From Cephalopachus bancanus (lineage: Eukaryota > Chordata > Mammalia > Primates > Tarsiidae), in assembly GCA_027257055.1 (NCBI GenBank), contig JAPVLO010000054.1, positions 434,001 to 498,000 of the forward strand: 64,000 bases of DNA, given 5' to 3'. The translations under genes were made by a program, and so were the position numbers. Under the pieces are notes generated by a model, which did no database searches, had not been told where the DNA came from, and saw only the letters and a program-made list of their open reading frames with translations. Shown in pieces: positions 32,691 through 44,051 of this stretch (position 1 is its first letter; each line of letters opens with the position of its first letter).

Positions 32691-33909
32691 CTTTTATTTT
32701 CTTTTTTCAAGTTTTCATTTAATTCCTAATCCTTCTCATATATTCATTCATTATTATTCATTCATTACACCCTGCTTTTCCTGTATGTTTTAAAAGATAA
32801 CTTTCTTAATGTTAGATGTGTAGTTATTTTTGTTGTGTAATGGACATTGTAGATAATATGTTGCAGAGACTTTGAAATCTGACTCTTTTTTTGAAACGTT
32901 GATGGTTTGTACTTTGTTTTAGTAGGCAGTAAAATTACTCAGATCACAACAGAGGTTTGTTATAGAGGCTTTGTTTCTGACTTTTCTTTTTATTTTCTTT
33001 CTCTTTTGGGGGGAAAGGTTTAAACATATACTTAAATTCTTTGATACTTCTCAAAAATTTTTGAGAATTGTGGTCTATGTCTTCTTCCTTTCAGTATGGG
33101 GAGGGGCTTTACTTGTTTTCATTTAACAGAATATGACAGAGTTGACTTCAAAGACTACTAGTTCAGAAAAAAAACGAATAAACTTTCTCCACACTTGCTT
33201 ACTGTGATACTCATTAAATCAGTTTTCATCTTATTCATTAGAATATTGAAATCTTCATCCATGATGCTGGTAATGAAATAGCTGTGAGGCATTCTCTTCT
33301 CTTGAGAAGCCCAGATCAAATGAAAAACTCACAAGTAAGTGCTCTAGCCAAAATTCACATCTTGGGTTCCAGCAACAGTCAGTATCAAAACTCAACTTCT
33401 AAGTAAAGACAGATTCCATTAGCTCAAGCTTAGGATCTAACTCACGCTTCAGCTGCTGGAGCTTCTCAGCTGAAAATCTAAACAGAAAAGTTATCTCTGT
33501 TGTGCCCTGTTATACCCTTTTTGTATTTTTCTTTTAGTCCTAAGGGTATAGTCTCTAATTCTGGGATGTTCTTCTTTTACCTAAAGTATGGGTGTTATAG
33601 GGTCTAAAAGAAAACTCAAGGCATTTACCAAGCCTCTCTAGCTTGATAGGGCTTGAACTAGTCTGTTTGACTAGCACCTGGGAGCTCTTGAATTCTTGCT
33701 CAGTTTTTTCTCTTAACCAGGCACTGCTCTGCTCTGGGATCCTTCGATTCTTGTTTCCTGTATATGCACTTCAGGACTTCCCCCCAAATTTGAGGAATCC
33801 TACTTTTATATACTTAATAATTTCATTTTTATTATTTTTTCTTATGCTAAAATGTTGATTCCTAATTACATTAACATGAATAATTGCATGTTTTATATAA
33901 GGATATATT

Positions 33910-33967
33910 ATTGCTTCTCAGTCTGTTGGCTAAGATCAGCTGTACTATCTGTTCTTATCAGTTTATA
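33910..33967 (+). pseudogene. U2 snRNA 5'-fragment pseudogene
   Basis: ATTGCTTCTCAGTCTGTTGG then CTAAGATCAGCTGTACTATC and TGTTCTTATCAGTTTA correspond to the first ~58 nt of U2 spliceosomal RNA (ATCGCTTCTCGGCCTTTTGG type start). It includes the branch-point recognition region, here GTACTAT where U2 has GTAGTAT. The Sm site and 3' stem-loops are absent. No PSE/DSE-type promoter upstream is visible. A retrotransposed fragment, not a gene. Confidence 0.85.
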
Positions 33968-34014
33968 AAGATATAGAAATATACATATAAATATAGATTC
34001 ATATTAGAAAAGAA

Positions 34015-34095
34015 CTTGTTTCTCCTCCTTTCTTTCTATCTCCTCTTTTCCCTTCTTCTTTCTTCCCTTACTTTACTTCTTTTCTTCTTCTTTCC
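34015..34095. repeat. Pyrimidine-rich tract
   Basis: CTCCTCCTTTCTTTC-type low-complexity run of about 80 bases on the plus strand. Confidence 0.7.
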
Positions 34096-34279
34096 AAACT
34101 TCCTATATCTTTATTCATTCTCTGATGTGTTTATTTATTTGTTTATGTATGCAATCAAGCTGTCTTTGTGATCTTTCCCACTAAATAAGTACAGTTAACT
34201 TATGGTGCTTTTCTTTTAAAAACTTATTTTGATATGGTTAAGCCAAAAATTCAATGCATAAGTAACATATTTTGTCTAA

Positions 34280-35760
34280 AAATTTCAAAATTATCTATAT
34301 TATTTTATTATAATTATGCTGTTTACATGGTACCAAATTCAAATACACAAATCAAAGTATTCTCAGAGAAGTCTAAGTTTCATTTTAGTCCATCTCTGTT
34401 GCCTTCCTAATTACAGATAATTATTTTCCAAGCTCTTAGTTTATCTTTTCCATGTATTAAAACGTTTTCAAAAGTGTCGTTTCTCTACCTCCTTTTATAT
34501 AAACAATAACATGCTATATACATCTTTCCCCACTAAACAGTATACCATATATATGCTCCATTCACAACATATAGAGATAATACTCATTCTCTTTTACTCT
34601 ATTGTAGTGAATGTTCTATATTAAAGTAATTCCCCATTGAATAAAACTTTTTTCTCCAGTCTTTTACTATTATAAATATTGCTATAAAAGAGATCATAAG
34701 TTTTATGCATTTTTGTCTTGGTTCTTATGTTCAATTTTGCTGATATATTTTCACAAATGGATTCATGGAAGTGGTGTTATTGTGAGAAAAGAAATATAAG
34801 TAGGTAATTGTTTTTAGACATTGCTAAAGCCCTTCCATAAGAGTTGTTTCATTTTACATATCCACCCTCAATATATGGGAGTCTTTAGTACACAGTATAT
34901 TGTCCAACTTTTGAATATTTTACCATATGATTGTGAGAAGTGATATCTTTGTGTAGATTCAAATCCTTCATTTTCTTAAGTTAATGGCACAGTGCATTTC
35001 TTTTTCTCTAAATTACATAATCATGCATCTAGAACAGTTCTTTGGTCTTATTCTTCTCTATTGTTAGCATTGTTTGGAAATACAAGTTGCAAATATTTTC
35101 CCATTTTTCATTTATGCTTTACTTATGCATAGTAAAGCATAAAAGTATATATGTATATAGCCATGAAAAAGCATTTTAAATAAGTTTTAAGTATTCATAT
35201 ATATGTCATTAACTTGATTGCTCTGGAGCTTGAGTTATACTTAGGTTTTCCATTTTCTTGTTTTGTAACTGTTCACTTATGTTAATACTTGCAGACAGTA
35301 ATCTTTATGCATTTCAAATTCTGATTTATTTGGAATTTATACCAGGGTACAATGTAAAGAGACAGAGCAATTTTATCTTCTTTTTTTTTTTTTAAAGATA
35401 GCTAACCAATTATCCTAGCACTCCTTTTTTTTTTGAGTTGGAGTCTCACTCTGTCACTCAGACTGGAGTACAGTGGTTGCTCCAGGCCACTGCAGCCTTG
35501 ACCTGCTGGGCTCCAGCAATCCTTCCACCTCAGCCCTTCAAGTAGCTGGAACTACAGGCACGCACTACCATGCCCGGCTAATTTTTTATTTATTGTAGAG
35601 ATGAGGTCTCGCCAAGTTACCCAGGTGGGTCTCAAACCCGCGGGCTCAGGCAATCTACTCACCTCAGCCTCCCAAAGTGCTGGGATTATGACTGAGCCAT
35701 CGAGCCTGGTCCTAACACTACTTAAATAAAAAGTTTAGCTCTTCTCTGCTGTTAAGAATT
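34280..35760 (-). mobile_element. Old L1 (L1ME-type), interrupted by Alu
   Basis: Complement of a decayed L1 3' region: TTACTATTATAAATATTGCT (34664), GATTCATGGAAGTGGTGTTA (34760), CTTCCATAAGAGTTGTTTCA (34831), GCAAATATTTTCCCATTTTT (35088), and AAGATAGCTAACCAATTATC (35394) before the Alu, resuming after it at CTACTTAAATAAA. The order is that of an inverted ORF2 C-terminus. Confidence 0.7.
35425..35711 (-). mobile_element. Older lemur-lineage Alu
   Basis: T run, GAGTTGGAGTCTCACTCTGTC, decayed right arm (GTGGTTGCTCCAGGCCAC) and the longer left-arm form CGCCAAGTTACCCAGG. Target duplication TCCTAGCACTCCTT (35412-35425) and TCCTAACACTACTT (35710-). It has many CpG losses, so older than those at 40502 or 43371. 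Confidence 0.9.
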
Positions 35761-36801
35761 TCATTTTTTCTGTTAAGAACTTCACCTTTTGCTTATTTTT
35801 TCAGTGCCCATATAGTTATGACAAACACATTAATTATCTCTAAGTGGAGATTTGTCTTTTACTTTGAAGTAAATAAATGTTTTCAATATATTCCTTCTTA
35901 GTTTCTACTTTTAAATTTCTTTTTGTAAATATTTCTGCCTTTAATATATGTCACATCTTAATATTTTTCCATCAGATTATGTCTTTCCTTTTGGTTGAGG
36001 CTTTTATAAACTGTTTCTCAAGATCTCTCACTCAAAGAATTGCTAGTATTCAGGATAGTATAATTCGTCAAGTGAATTTTAGTGAGTCTATTATTTTGTA
36101 CTTAAAACTCATGTTTAAGTGTTCTCAGAAAGTAAATGAAGTCTTCAAAGTACTAACATATTCATGAGTTGCTGACCCCAGCAAATGTTAATTGATTAAA
36201 CATAGATTGGTCTGTTTGTAGTCTGCATTCACATAATATATCTATGTCCTCTCTTATTTGCTTTTCTGTTCCAGTCACTAGTCATTCTGTTACTCAATTT
36301 CTTCTTGGATTACTAATGTTCAAACCAAAAAATTAAAAAACAAAAATGTGATATTATTGCAAGACAATTTAATAATTTATAATTTAAAGAATATATTTTT
36401 TTTAAATCGCATTTATATAAGAAGCAGCAATCTTGTTGCCATGGGAGCACTTTTCTCTTTCCATGAGCTGGTTTTGCTGGACTTTCTTTTTGGCATATCC
36501 CAAAAGAAAGAGGAGTGAGAGGCTTCCACCTCTAACATTAACAAAGCTGTTATTGAACACTTCTGGTTGATCAATGATGGTTCTGTGACATTACTTCCTG
36601 GGTTAAGAATGCCCTTGGTTACATAGAAAAACTAGCAACCCTACATGCAGACTATAAATGTATAAAGCAGTATTCCTTCCGGAACACTCTTAACCGTGCG
36701 TTCAGATTAAGCATGCTTCCAATAAAAAAATCTACGGATGATCAAGGAATTCTGTGCTTTCAGACACATATTTGCCTATAAATTGTTTTAACAAAATCTA
36801 T
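35761..36801. other. No recognisable feature
   Basis: Contains a 96-codon ORF at 35877-36167, Phe/Ser-rich, as chance ORFs in T-rich DNA are. 36410-36790 is less AT-rich and repeat-free, with no splice-and-frame evidence of an exon. Confidence 0.45.
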
Positions 36802-37052
36802 CACAGAAACAAAGAACTGAATACCACATGTTCTCACTCATAAGCAGACCTTGGAAAATTATTATAATATCAAAAAAAAAAGGGGATTGACAGTAGTGGG
36901 AAACTGTCAGCGGAGGGTCAGTGGGATTGGCAGTAGTGGGAAACTGTTGGGGTGGGGGGTACCTGCATCATAAGGGTACCTGCATAATGAACATTTGTAT
37001 ACCTAACCCTGAATTGTACCCCACATCTTTAAAATAAAAAATAAAAAAAACT
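36802..37052 (+). mobile_element. 5'-truncated L1 3' end
   Basis: Begins in the last ORF2 codons (ACAAAGAACTGAATACCACA, HMFSLIS) and runs through the 3' UTR to an A-rich tail. Positions 36883-36907 and 36923-36947 are a direct repeat (GGGATTGRCAGTAGTGGGAA ...) with a 40-bp period, not seen in the 3' UTR at 15420. Confidence 0.85.
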
Positions 37053-37749
37053 TATCATATATCAATAAGGTACCTTGAACCATGCGATTGTAGAATATTA
37101 TGTTGGAATTATGATAATATTTTTAAAAATGTGTTCTTTTGCATAATTTTCAGGCATAATTGTAATATGAAAGAAGTTTTTGTTTTTATAAATAAATATG
37201 AATAGCTGTATGAAATATGCCTATGTACTTAAATGTGTTCTTCAAATTTTAGATATTTGTTAAAAGTTACAACTGGAAAATGCCGCTAAACTGATGCTAG
37301 CCTTTACATTAGTGGCTCCCAAATAGATGGTTATATAGTCCACCATGACTATTTTAACAAGTCATTGCTTCTAAGGTAGATAAACTTAGTTATATGATTT
37401 TTACATATAGAACATCTCTATAAAGTTCGGGAAGGAAAGTCACTCAAGTTAGTTGTATATAAAAAAAAAATACATGATGTTTCTTTCTATAATACTTATT
37501 ACCTCTGGCAATTAAAGAACAATATATCCTAACAAAAACTTTTATCTGCTTGAGAATATCTACAAGATTTGGTTATGGTCCTATGAATGTGACCGGGCAC
37601 TTTCTGTCTATATAATTTTTGGCAAGTCACAAAGGAACTTTTAGAGCTTAAGAGTTTTTGTTTCTGCTGTTGTTTTTTTTAATCTGTTAAATGTTGTAGG
37701 TAAGATCTACTTTATGGGTTGTTGTAAGAGGTATGTAAAATAATATGAG
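37053..37749. other. No recognisable feature
   Basis: AT-rich, no ORF, no named repeat. Confidence 0.5.
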
Positions 37750-38040
37750 ATTTTTTTTTTTTTTTACTCTGGGTACCTGTCACCCAGGGTGAGGTACAGT
37801 AGCAGGATCATAGCTCACTGCAGCCTCCAACACCTGGGCTAAGGTGATCCTTCTACCTCAGCCTCCAGAGTAGCTAGGTCTACAGGCACCCACCACCATG
37901 TCCAGCTAATGGTTTAATTTTTTTTCTTTTGCAGATGAAGTCTCACTATATTGCCCAGACTGTTCCGGAATTCAAGCAATTCCCCTATCTTGACCTTTCA
38001 AAGAGCCGGGATTATAAGTGTGAGCCTCTGCACCCAGTGT
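37750..38040 (-). mobile_element. AluJ-like element (ancestral type)
   Basis: T run, then a right arm with GGATCATAGCTCACTGCAGC, CACCTGGGCTAAGGTGATCC and left arm to CTCTGCACCCAG. The ATAGCTCACTGCAGCCTC form is the AluJ state shared with other primates; it lacks the lemur hairpin. About a fifth or so of positions look changed, by eye. Confidence 0.85.
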
Positions 38041-40485
38041 AGTATGTGATTTCTTATGTCACAATGCTTGAAACACTTCAAGTACCTTGAAAAAGTTAAT
38101 TTCATATTAATGGTTAAAAAAGCAAATTAATACTATATTCGTGGCATTATAAATTGTCTTCAAAAAGGTACAAATAGCTCTACGTGGTAAGCTTTAGAAA
38201 CTTTGCGAGTCATAGATGGGTTGTAAACTTTCCATTTTAACTAGATTGGTTCTGGCTACAAACTGTATACATTATTTTACTGTATAACTTCAAAAATCAC
38301 TTGACTGTCACGTTGCTGGTAGGCTGATGGGAAAAAAAGAGAAAGTAAAAGTACTTCAAATTACTCAGTTATAATGTACTCTCTTTGCCATTCTTCTGAT
38401 GAGGTTGTGAGTAGAGAACACATTAAAAAAATAGAAACCTCTCCATAATACTTGTGATACTTGTGAAATTTTACTTTATAAACAAAGTAAAATATAAGAA
38501 TCTTAAAACTTAAAATAGATCCCTGTTGTTAAAAAATAATGATTTTTTTACTGTTTACAAACTTTCACATTGTAGTGTGTTTTTTTTGCTATATTTAACC
38601 AGTGATTTGTAAAAACAAAAAAAGAAAAAAATGAAATTGATACTTAATAGTTTTGAATTTGTACCAAATTAAGCTGTAGCTATAACATTATGCAAACTTA
38701 AGTTTTGCTGAAAGAAATATCTTTTATTATATTTTAGTAAAAGGAAGCATGCTTAGAGATTGATTAATTAGAAAAAATGCCTGGGGGCAGGTAAAATGAT
38801 AACTAATAAAAATTGTTCATAGCACCTTTTTTAATAACATACAAAAATAAGATTTATGTAATTTTGGTGACAGTTCTACAAGATTAAAAATTAAATAAAC
38901 GTAAGTTACTGTGCATGAGGATTTCTGACATTCCAATTTGGTTAGAATTTGCCATAAAAATATGTTTTCTACTATAAAACTAAATATTTTCTATTTGATC
39001 AATGTTAAATTTAAATGTTTGTTTTAAGTTATTTTCTTGTAAAATTGTGCTTGTGTTTTTAATGCAAAACGTGATTGTGCTTTACTCTCTGTTTGTTTTC
39101 TTTTTTCAAACTTGATGATTAAAAAATTTCTGGTTTCCTTCCTATTACTATACATATTTGCCTCAACTGCTGGAATTCTTGAAAACTCAGAGTATTATTT
39201 CATCAGAAAAGATGTGTACAAGTAGTTGGATTAAAATTTATTGTACTACTTTGTCATGTAGGAGTTAGTGTAAAATTTGGCAGTGATTATATAATTACAC
39301 TTCAATGTAAATGATAAGATGTTCACAAATATAAGAAGAAAAATAATTAATTAAACAGTTTAATTAATTAATTAATCTCAGTTCTTTGGAAGGTTGAAGC
39401 GGGAGAATTGCTTGAGTTCAAGACCTAATTAAATAACACAGAAAAATTCTCACTTGATCAAGGTAAAAACCTTCAGGAAGGTTTAAAATAAATATTATTG
39501 AGAGATAAAACTGTATGTGATTTTGTTTTTCTGAAGGAAGCATATTTAAATTAGTGTTTAAAGGTCATTGTTTCATAGGAATAAGTAATTATTCATCAGA
39601 AATAATGTATAAAGTATGTAGAAAAGGAAAAAATAGAGTGATAAAAATTAAAATGCAGAAACAATGAAAATTACTTTGCTCATCAGTTTTCAAAACCCTA
39701 ATAAAGTTAAAACAAAATAAATAAAGATATTGTATTATTAATTTCTGCTTTCCAAATCAGTATTGTATAGTATCTACCATAGAACAAATACTGTTCACAA
39801 TTAAAAATTTAAATTATATTAGTATTTTGGAAATGCATTAAAGTCTATCCAGATAAAGCTCTCTTGACTATAAACAACAGAACTACAAAGATTATTTTCA
39901 GAATTTATGTATATACAGACTGACCCCTACTTTAAGTTATTTAGTTAGTATATGAAAACATTGTTGTTAATTGCATTTGTATAATACCTATGAATTTCCA
40001 AATGCAACACAATGCTTTTACTAGGATTTTGTGTTTCTTTTTTGTTTTCCAAGCCTATTCATATGCAGTGGATCAGTCTTAAACGTTTAACTTAATTGCA
40101 CTAAAGTTTTATTAAAAAGATATATTTAGTTTACAGGACAATAATTGTTAATATTTGCATGATTAGAGCTTATAAAAAATATATATTGCCTCTGTGGTAA
40201 ACATAGGTCTATTCTTTTGAGAACTAACAATTGAAGTCATCTGCATTTAATTTTTGTGACTTATAGACTGATGTTATTCTGTGAGTTGAACTGCTGTGTT
40301 CCACTCTAATACAAATGAAAGTATTATTTGTCCAATTCAGAAAATGAGTAAATATACAAATGTAAATTAATATTTTGAATTTTCCCTCTGTACTTTTTAA
40401 AATGCATTTTTACTACTGATAAGTCTGTTTAGAAACTATTATAATCAGAAATCTAATTTAGATCAATATTTAAGTCATTCTAATA
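38041..40485. other. AT-rich stretch, no gene
   Basis: Long AT-rich stretch without ORFs over 60 codons. The only recognisable pieces are ATTA/TAAT repeats at 39345-39376 and a 50-base Alu-like scrap at 39377-39426 (TTCTTTGGAAGGTTGAAGCG). Confidence 0.5.
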
Positions 40486-40501
40486 GTAAAATTTTAGTTT
40501 T

Positions 40502-40790
40502 TTTTTGTTTTTTGTTTTTGAGTTGGAGTCTCACTCTGTCGCCCAGACTGGAGTGCAGTGGCCGCTCCCGGCCACCGCAGCCTCGACCTGCTGGGCTCCG
40601 GCGATCCTTCTGCCTCAGCCTTCCAAGTAGCCGGAATTACAGGCATGCGCTACCACGCCCGGCTGATTTTTTGATTTATTGTAGAGATGAGGTCTTGCTG
40701 CCCAGGCGGGTCTTGAACCCGCGGGCTCAGGCAATCCACTCACCTCAGCCTCCCAAGGGCGCAGGATTACAGGCTGAGCCACCGAGCCCG
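40502..40790 (-). mobile_element. Young lemur-type Alu
   Basis: Near-intact: GAGTTGGAGTCTCACTCTGTC, GTGGCCGCTCCCGGCCAC, many CpGs, shortened left arm CTGCCCAGGCGGG, end GAGCCCG. Target duplication GTAAAATTTTAGTTTT at 40486-40501 and 40791-40806. High CpG retention marks a recent insertion. Confidence 0.92.
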
Positions 40791-40806
40791 GTAAAATTTT
40801 AGTTTT

Positions 40807-41810
40807 AATAAATAAAATTCTAATTTATTTTATTTTAAATTTAATTTTTAATTTACTTGTTTTTAGTGTGTTTAGCAATGTTGCCTGAAGGAGAAAAAAG
40901 TCTTTTCTTCTGTAGGTTTTAAAAAATCTGATTAATAACAACAATCGTAGTAATATTAATTGCTGAGTTAAATGCATTGATTTTGAATTTCAGAAAAAGA
41001 AATAGTACCAGGACTAAGGAGCTATAAAAAGTAGAACTAGAATTTAGGGGAATATGAATTCTAGTGTTAGCAAGATTAGGAAGGAAGACCTAAATAATGT
41101 TTATATTTTGATGACCACAAAAATTAAAGGCACCACACTACAGTTGGAGGATGAACAAAATAAGCAGAACAAACAACTGAGTTAAAGTGTTCATACATCC
41201 TTCCATGTTTTGTCAATGAGACCCTCATGTTTTGTTTAGGCTTTACAATGAAGAAAAATAATTAAACTTTCCAATTTAATAACTAGTAATTATGTCTGGT
41301 ATCATGTGTGGCCCAATGAGGTCCAGCCTGAAAGAAGGTCTAGAGAAATATTAGCAAAATGTTTGTGCCATATCAAAAACTGAGCAAGTACAAGGAATAA
41401 TTTATTTAAAAGAGCCAAACTAAGCCAGAATCCTGAAAGAGTTTCTTAAATTTGCTTTTTCCTCCTGCTATTTCATTTCAAATCAATGTTAGTAAGTCAT
41501 AAAAGTGTTTATCTACACCACCTTCCTGTTTCCCTCTTTTGGCATCACTGTGTGAAAAGCACCACAGCGGGGATGAGGTGAGAGTTCTATCATCTAATTC
41601 CTTAGAAAGGTTGGCCTAAATTCACATCCACCAAACTGGCCTGCTGCTACTTAGATTAAGTTTCTTTTTCTATTAAAGGAAGTAAGAATAAAAACAACAA
41701 AAAAGTAAAAGATACATTATTATTACAGACTCTAAGGTTGAATTTAAGACTGAGTCTTGGAACTAAATGCCTTTACAATTCTGTAGAAAGCAAATAAATA
41801 TTTATAGAAT
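40807..41810. other. No recognisable feature
   Basis: AT-rich sequence with a somewhat less AT-rich part at 41280-41640. No coding or repeat signal that I can name. Confidence 0.45.
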
Positions 41811-41875
41811 ATGTGTGTGTGTGTCTGTGTGTGTGTGTGTGTGTGTGTATAAATATATATATATGTATATATATA
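41811..41875. repeat. (TG)n then (TA)n microsatellite
   Basis: ATGTGTGTG runs with one TC interruption, followed by ATATATATATATG-type sequence. Confidence 0.9.
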
Positions 41876-42069
41876 TTCTTATCATAGAGAAGTCTTACTT
41901 GGCCATCCTGTCTTAATTTTATACATCATAAACAGCATCACATCACATCATTTCATGTCTGATTGTGACACCAAATATGTCTTTTTAAAACCTAAGTTTT
42001 CAGAAATTTCTGAATTTGCCAGGTTAAATAAGGATTTTGGTTTTGTACTATCATTGTATTTCTATTATA

Positions 42070-42240
42070 GTTATCATTAAATCTTCAAAATAAGTGAATG
42101 AGTTATTATTATTCTTGTTTTATAAATGTGGAGAATAAAGTTTCGAGAGGTTATGAAACTAGCCTATGTTCTTTACAGTTAATAAACTGTAAACTATAAT
42201 TTAAATCTAACATTTTCTGACTCAAAACCACATTGTTTAA
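42070..42240 (-). mobile_element. MIR SINE
   Basis: Complement of MIR: ATCATTAAATCTTCAAAATA, GTTTTATAAATGTGGAGAAT, AGGTTATGAAACTAGCC and CATTTTCTGACTCAAAACCA follow MIR order. Confidence 0.65.
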
Positions 42241-42679
42241 ACCTTATGGTATACCATACATTAATTACATTGATCTCTGATACATATATAAAAATAGGTA
42301 TACTACAAAAAGAAAATTTGAATCTGGATATAAAGGTAATAGAAAGGGTGATTGCTATGGCAACACAGCTCCAGCATTAGTGTCAAGAAGATTATCTTGG
42401 CTCCAAAGTGCTGGGGTGGAAGTTCAGAGACAGGCTGAACTTTGAGATATGACTTTTTAAACATTATTTGATTTTTTAAATAATTAATTTTATATATGAC
42501 ACTTATACTGCTTTCTGTTCATCTCTGCAGTATATCTAAGTATACCATGAAGTTCAGCATTGCAAGGCTTTCTCTAAATGTTATATATATTTATATATAA
42601 TAAAACAATGGAAGTGGTTTTAGAGTTAGTCAGGTTCAAATCATCATTCCCAATTTTCTACCTGTGAAAACGTTAACAC
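42241..42679. other. No recognisable feature
   Basis: AT-rich sequence before the next Alu, with a TATATA stretch near 42580. Confidence 0.45.
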
Positions 42680-42688
42680 GTGATTTGT

Positions 42689-43000
42689 AAGCCTGGCTCG
42701 GTGGCTCAGCCTGTAATCCCGTGCCTTTGGGAGGCTGAGGTGAGTGGATTGCTTGAGCCCACGGGTTCGAGACCCTCCTGGGCAGCGAGACCTCATCTCT
42801 ACAATAAATCAAAAAATCAGCCGGGCGTGGTAGCGCGTGCCTGTAATTCCGGCTACTTGGAAGGCTGAGGCGGAAGGATCTCCGGAGCCCAGCAGGTCGA
42901 GGCTGCGGTGGCCGGGAGCGGCCACTGCACTCCAGTCTGGGCGACCGAGTGAGACTCCAACTCAAAAAAAAAACCAAAAACAAACAAACAAAAAAAACAA
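42689..43000 (+). mobile_element. Young lemur-type Alu
   Basis: GCCTGGCTCGGTGGCTCAGCC start, shortened left arm GGGCAGCGAGACC, right-arm hairpin GTGGCCGGGAGCGGCCAC, A-rich tail with CAAA units. Target duplication GTGATTTGT at 42680-42688 and 43001-43009. Confidence 0.92.
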
Positions 43001-43009
43001 GTGATTTGT

Positions 43010-43356
43010 TTTGTTTTATCTTGTTTCTTCTCTGTATCTTTTTGTCTTCAATATAATAATAGCAGTGCCATCTTTATAAGGTTGTTGTGAAACCATCTTT
43101 AAGAGGTTGTATGCCTTGTTATCACTGGAAGAGTATTTCATATTTTTCCTAAATGATGTCATCTTTTAAATATTATTATAATTATTTTATGATCTATTAC
43201 TCTGAGGCCTTTATGCTTCTTTTTACAGACAGAAAGCTATAGAGAAAAATGAAAGACTCTGGATCAAAGAGCATATTTGAAGAGCAAAAAATGAAAACTT
43301 AAGTCTCGCATACTAATTTCTTGCTCTGCTCCTGAAACTAGTGTAGTCACCCAATC
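43010..43356. other. No recognisable feature
   Basis: Spacer between two same-strand Alus. Confidence 0.45.
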
Positions 43357-43370
43357 AAAAAGTCACTGCT

Positions 43371-43675
43371 GCCGGGCTTGGTGGCTCAGCCTGTAATCCC
43401 GCACCTTTGGGAGGCTGAGGCGAGTGGATTGCCTGAGCCCGCGGGTTCGAGACCCGCCTGGGCAGCGAGACCTCATCTTTACAGTAAATCAGAAAATCAG
43501 CCGGGCGTGGTAGCGCATGCCTGTAATTCCGGCTACTCGGAAGGCTGAGGCGGAAGGATCGCCGGAGCCAAGCAGGTCGAGGCTGCGGTGGCCGGGAGCG
43601 GCCACTGCACTCCAGTCTGGGCGACAGAGTGAGACTCCGACTCAATAAAGCAAAAAGAAAAAAAAAAAGAAAGAC
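43371..43675 (+). mobile_element. Young lemur-type Alu, best-preserved copy
   Basis: GCCGGGCTTGGTGGCTCAGCC start, near-consensus arms with many CpGs, hairpin GTGGCCGGGAGCGGCCAC, tail AAAGCAAAAAG. Target duplication AAAAAGTCACTGCT (43357-43370) and CAAAATGTCACTAC (43675-). The Pol III B-box-like GGTTCGAGACC is intact at about 43444. Confidence 0.92.
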
Positions 43676-43689
43676 AAAATGTCACTACT

Positions 43690-43996
43690 ATGGAAGATGA
43701 ATGGCCCCCTGAAAGAGAGCAATCTTGGAGTTCTAGCATCATCCTCTGTCAGTGGTGAAAAACAGATCTGTTAGCGATCAACACTACAACGTCCTTCATT
43801 TTTTGAGAGTTTGGGGATAAAGCTGACAATGAGCTGGAAAGTATACTGTTGAGAGTTGGATTCAAACTTAAAAGCATGGAACTAGTCTTGTGCTGGACAG
43901 ATCAAGATCATTCTATGTACTCTTCCAGTGATACTTTTGAAATCTTGTCTTGTGCTGATTGGTTGGTTTTCGATTGTACACTCATTAGTTTCTAAC

Positions 43997-43998
<2 letters not shown>
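43690..43998. other. No recognisable feature
   Basis: Unassigned spacer. Confidence 0.45.

Positions 43999-44050
<52 letters not shown>
43999..44050. repeat. (TG)26 microsatellite
   Basis: 52 bases of uninterrupted TG; likely length-polymorphic. Confidence 0.95.

Positions 44051-44051
<1 letters not shown>

Larger units (their letters stand above)
31490..33840 (-). mobile_element. Old L1M/HAL1-like sequence, interrupted
   Basis: T-rich on this strand, with words known from inverted old L1 elements: CAGTTCTAGTTTTCCCATTT (31935), and after a younger insert TAATGGACATTGTAGATAAT and ATGTTGCAGAGACTTTGAAA (32840-32870), TTAGTAGGCAGTAAAATTAC. Which part of L1 this is (ORF1/5' part or 3' UTR) I cannot settle. 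The block 33150-33840 is assigned with less confidence. Confidence 0.55.

Noticed and set aside
33910..33967. Functional U2 snRNA gene
   Set aside because: Sm site and 3' stem-loops are missing and no snRNA promoter is visible.
35877..36167. 96-codon ORF
   Set aside because: Phe/Ser/Ile-rich reading in T-rich DNA with no conserved motif.
40512..40802. ORF of 96 codons, nearly identical to ones at 42636-42983, 43355-43645, 59380-59664, 22787-23149
   Set aside because: All are antisense translations of Alu elements; similarity reflects the shared repeat, not a gene family.
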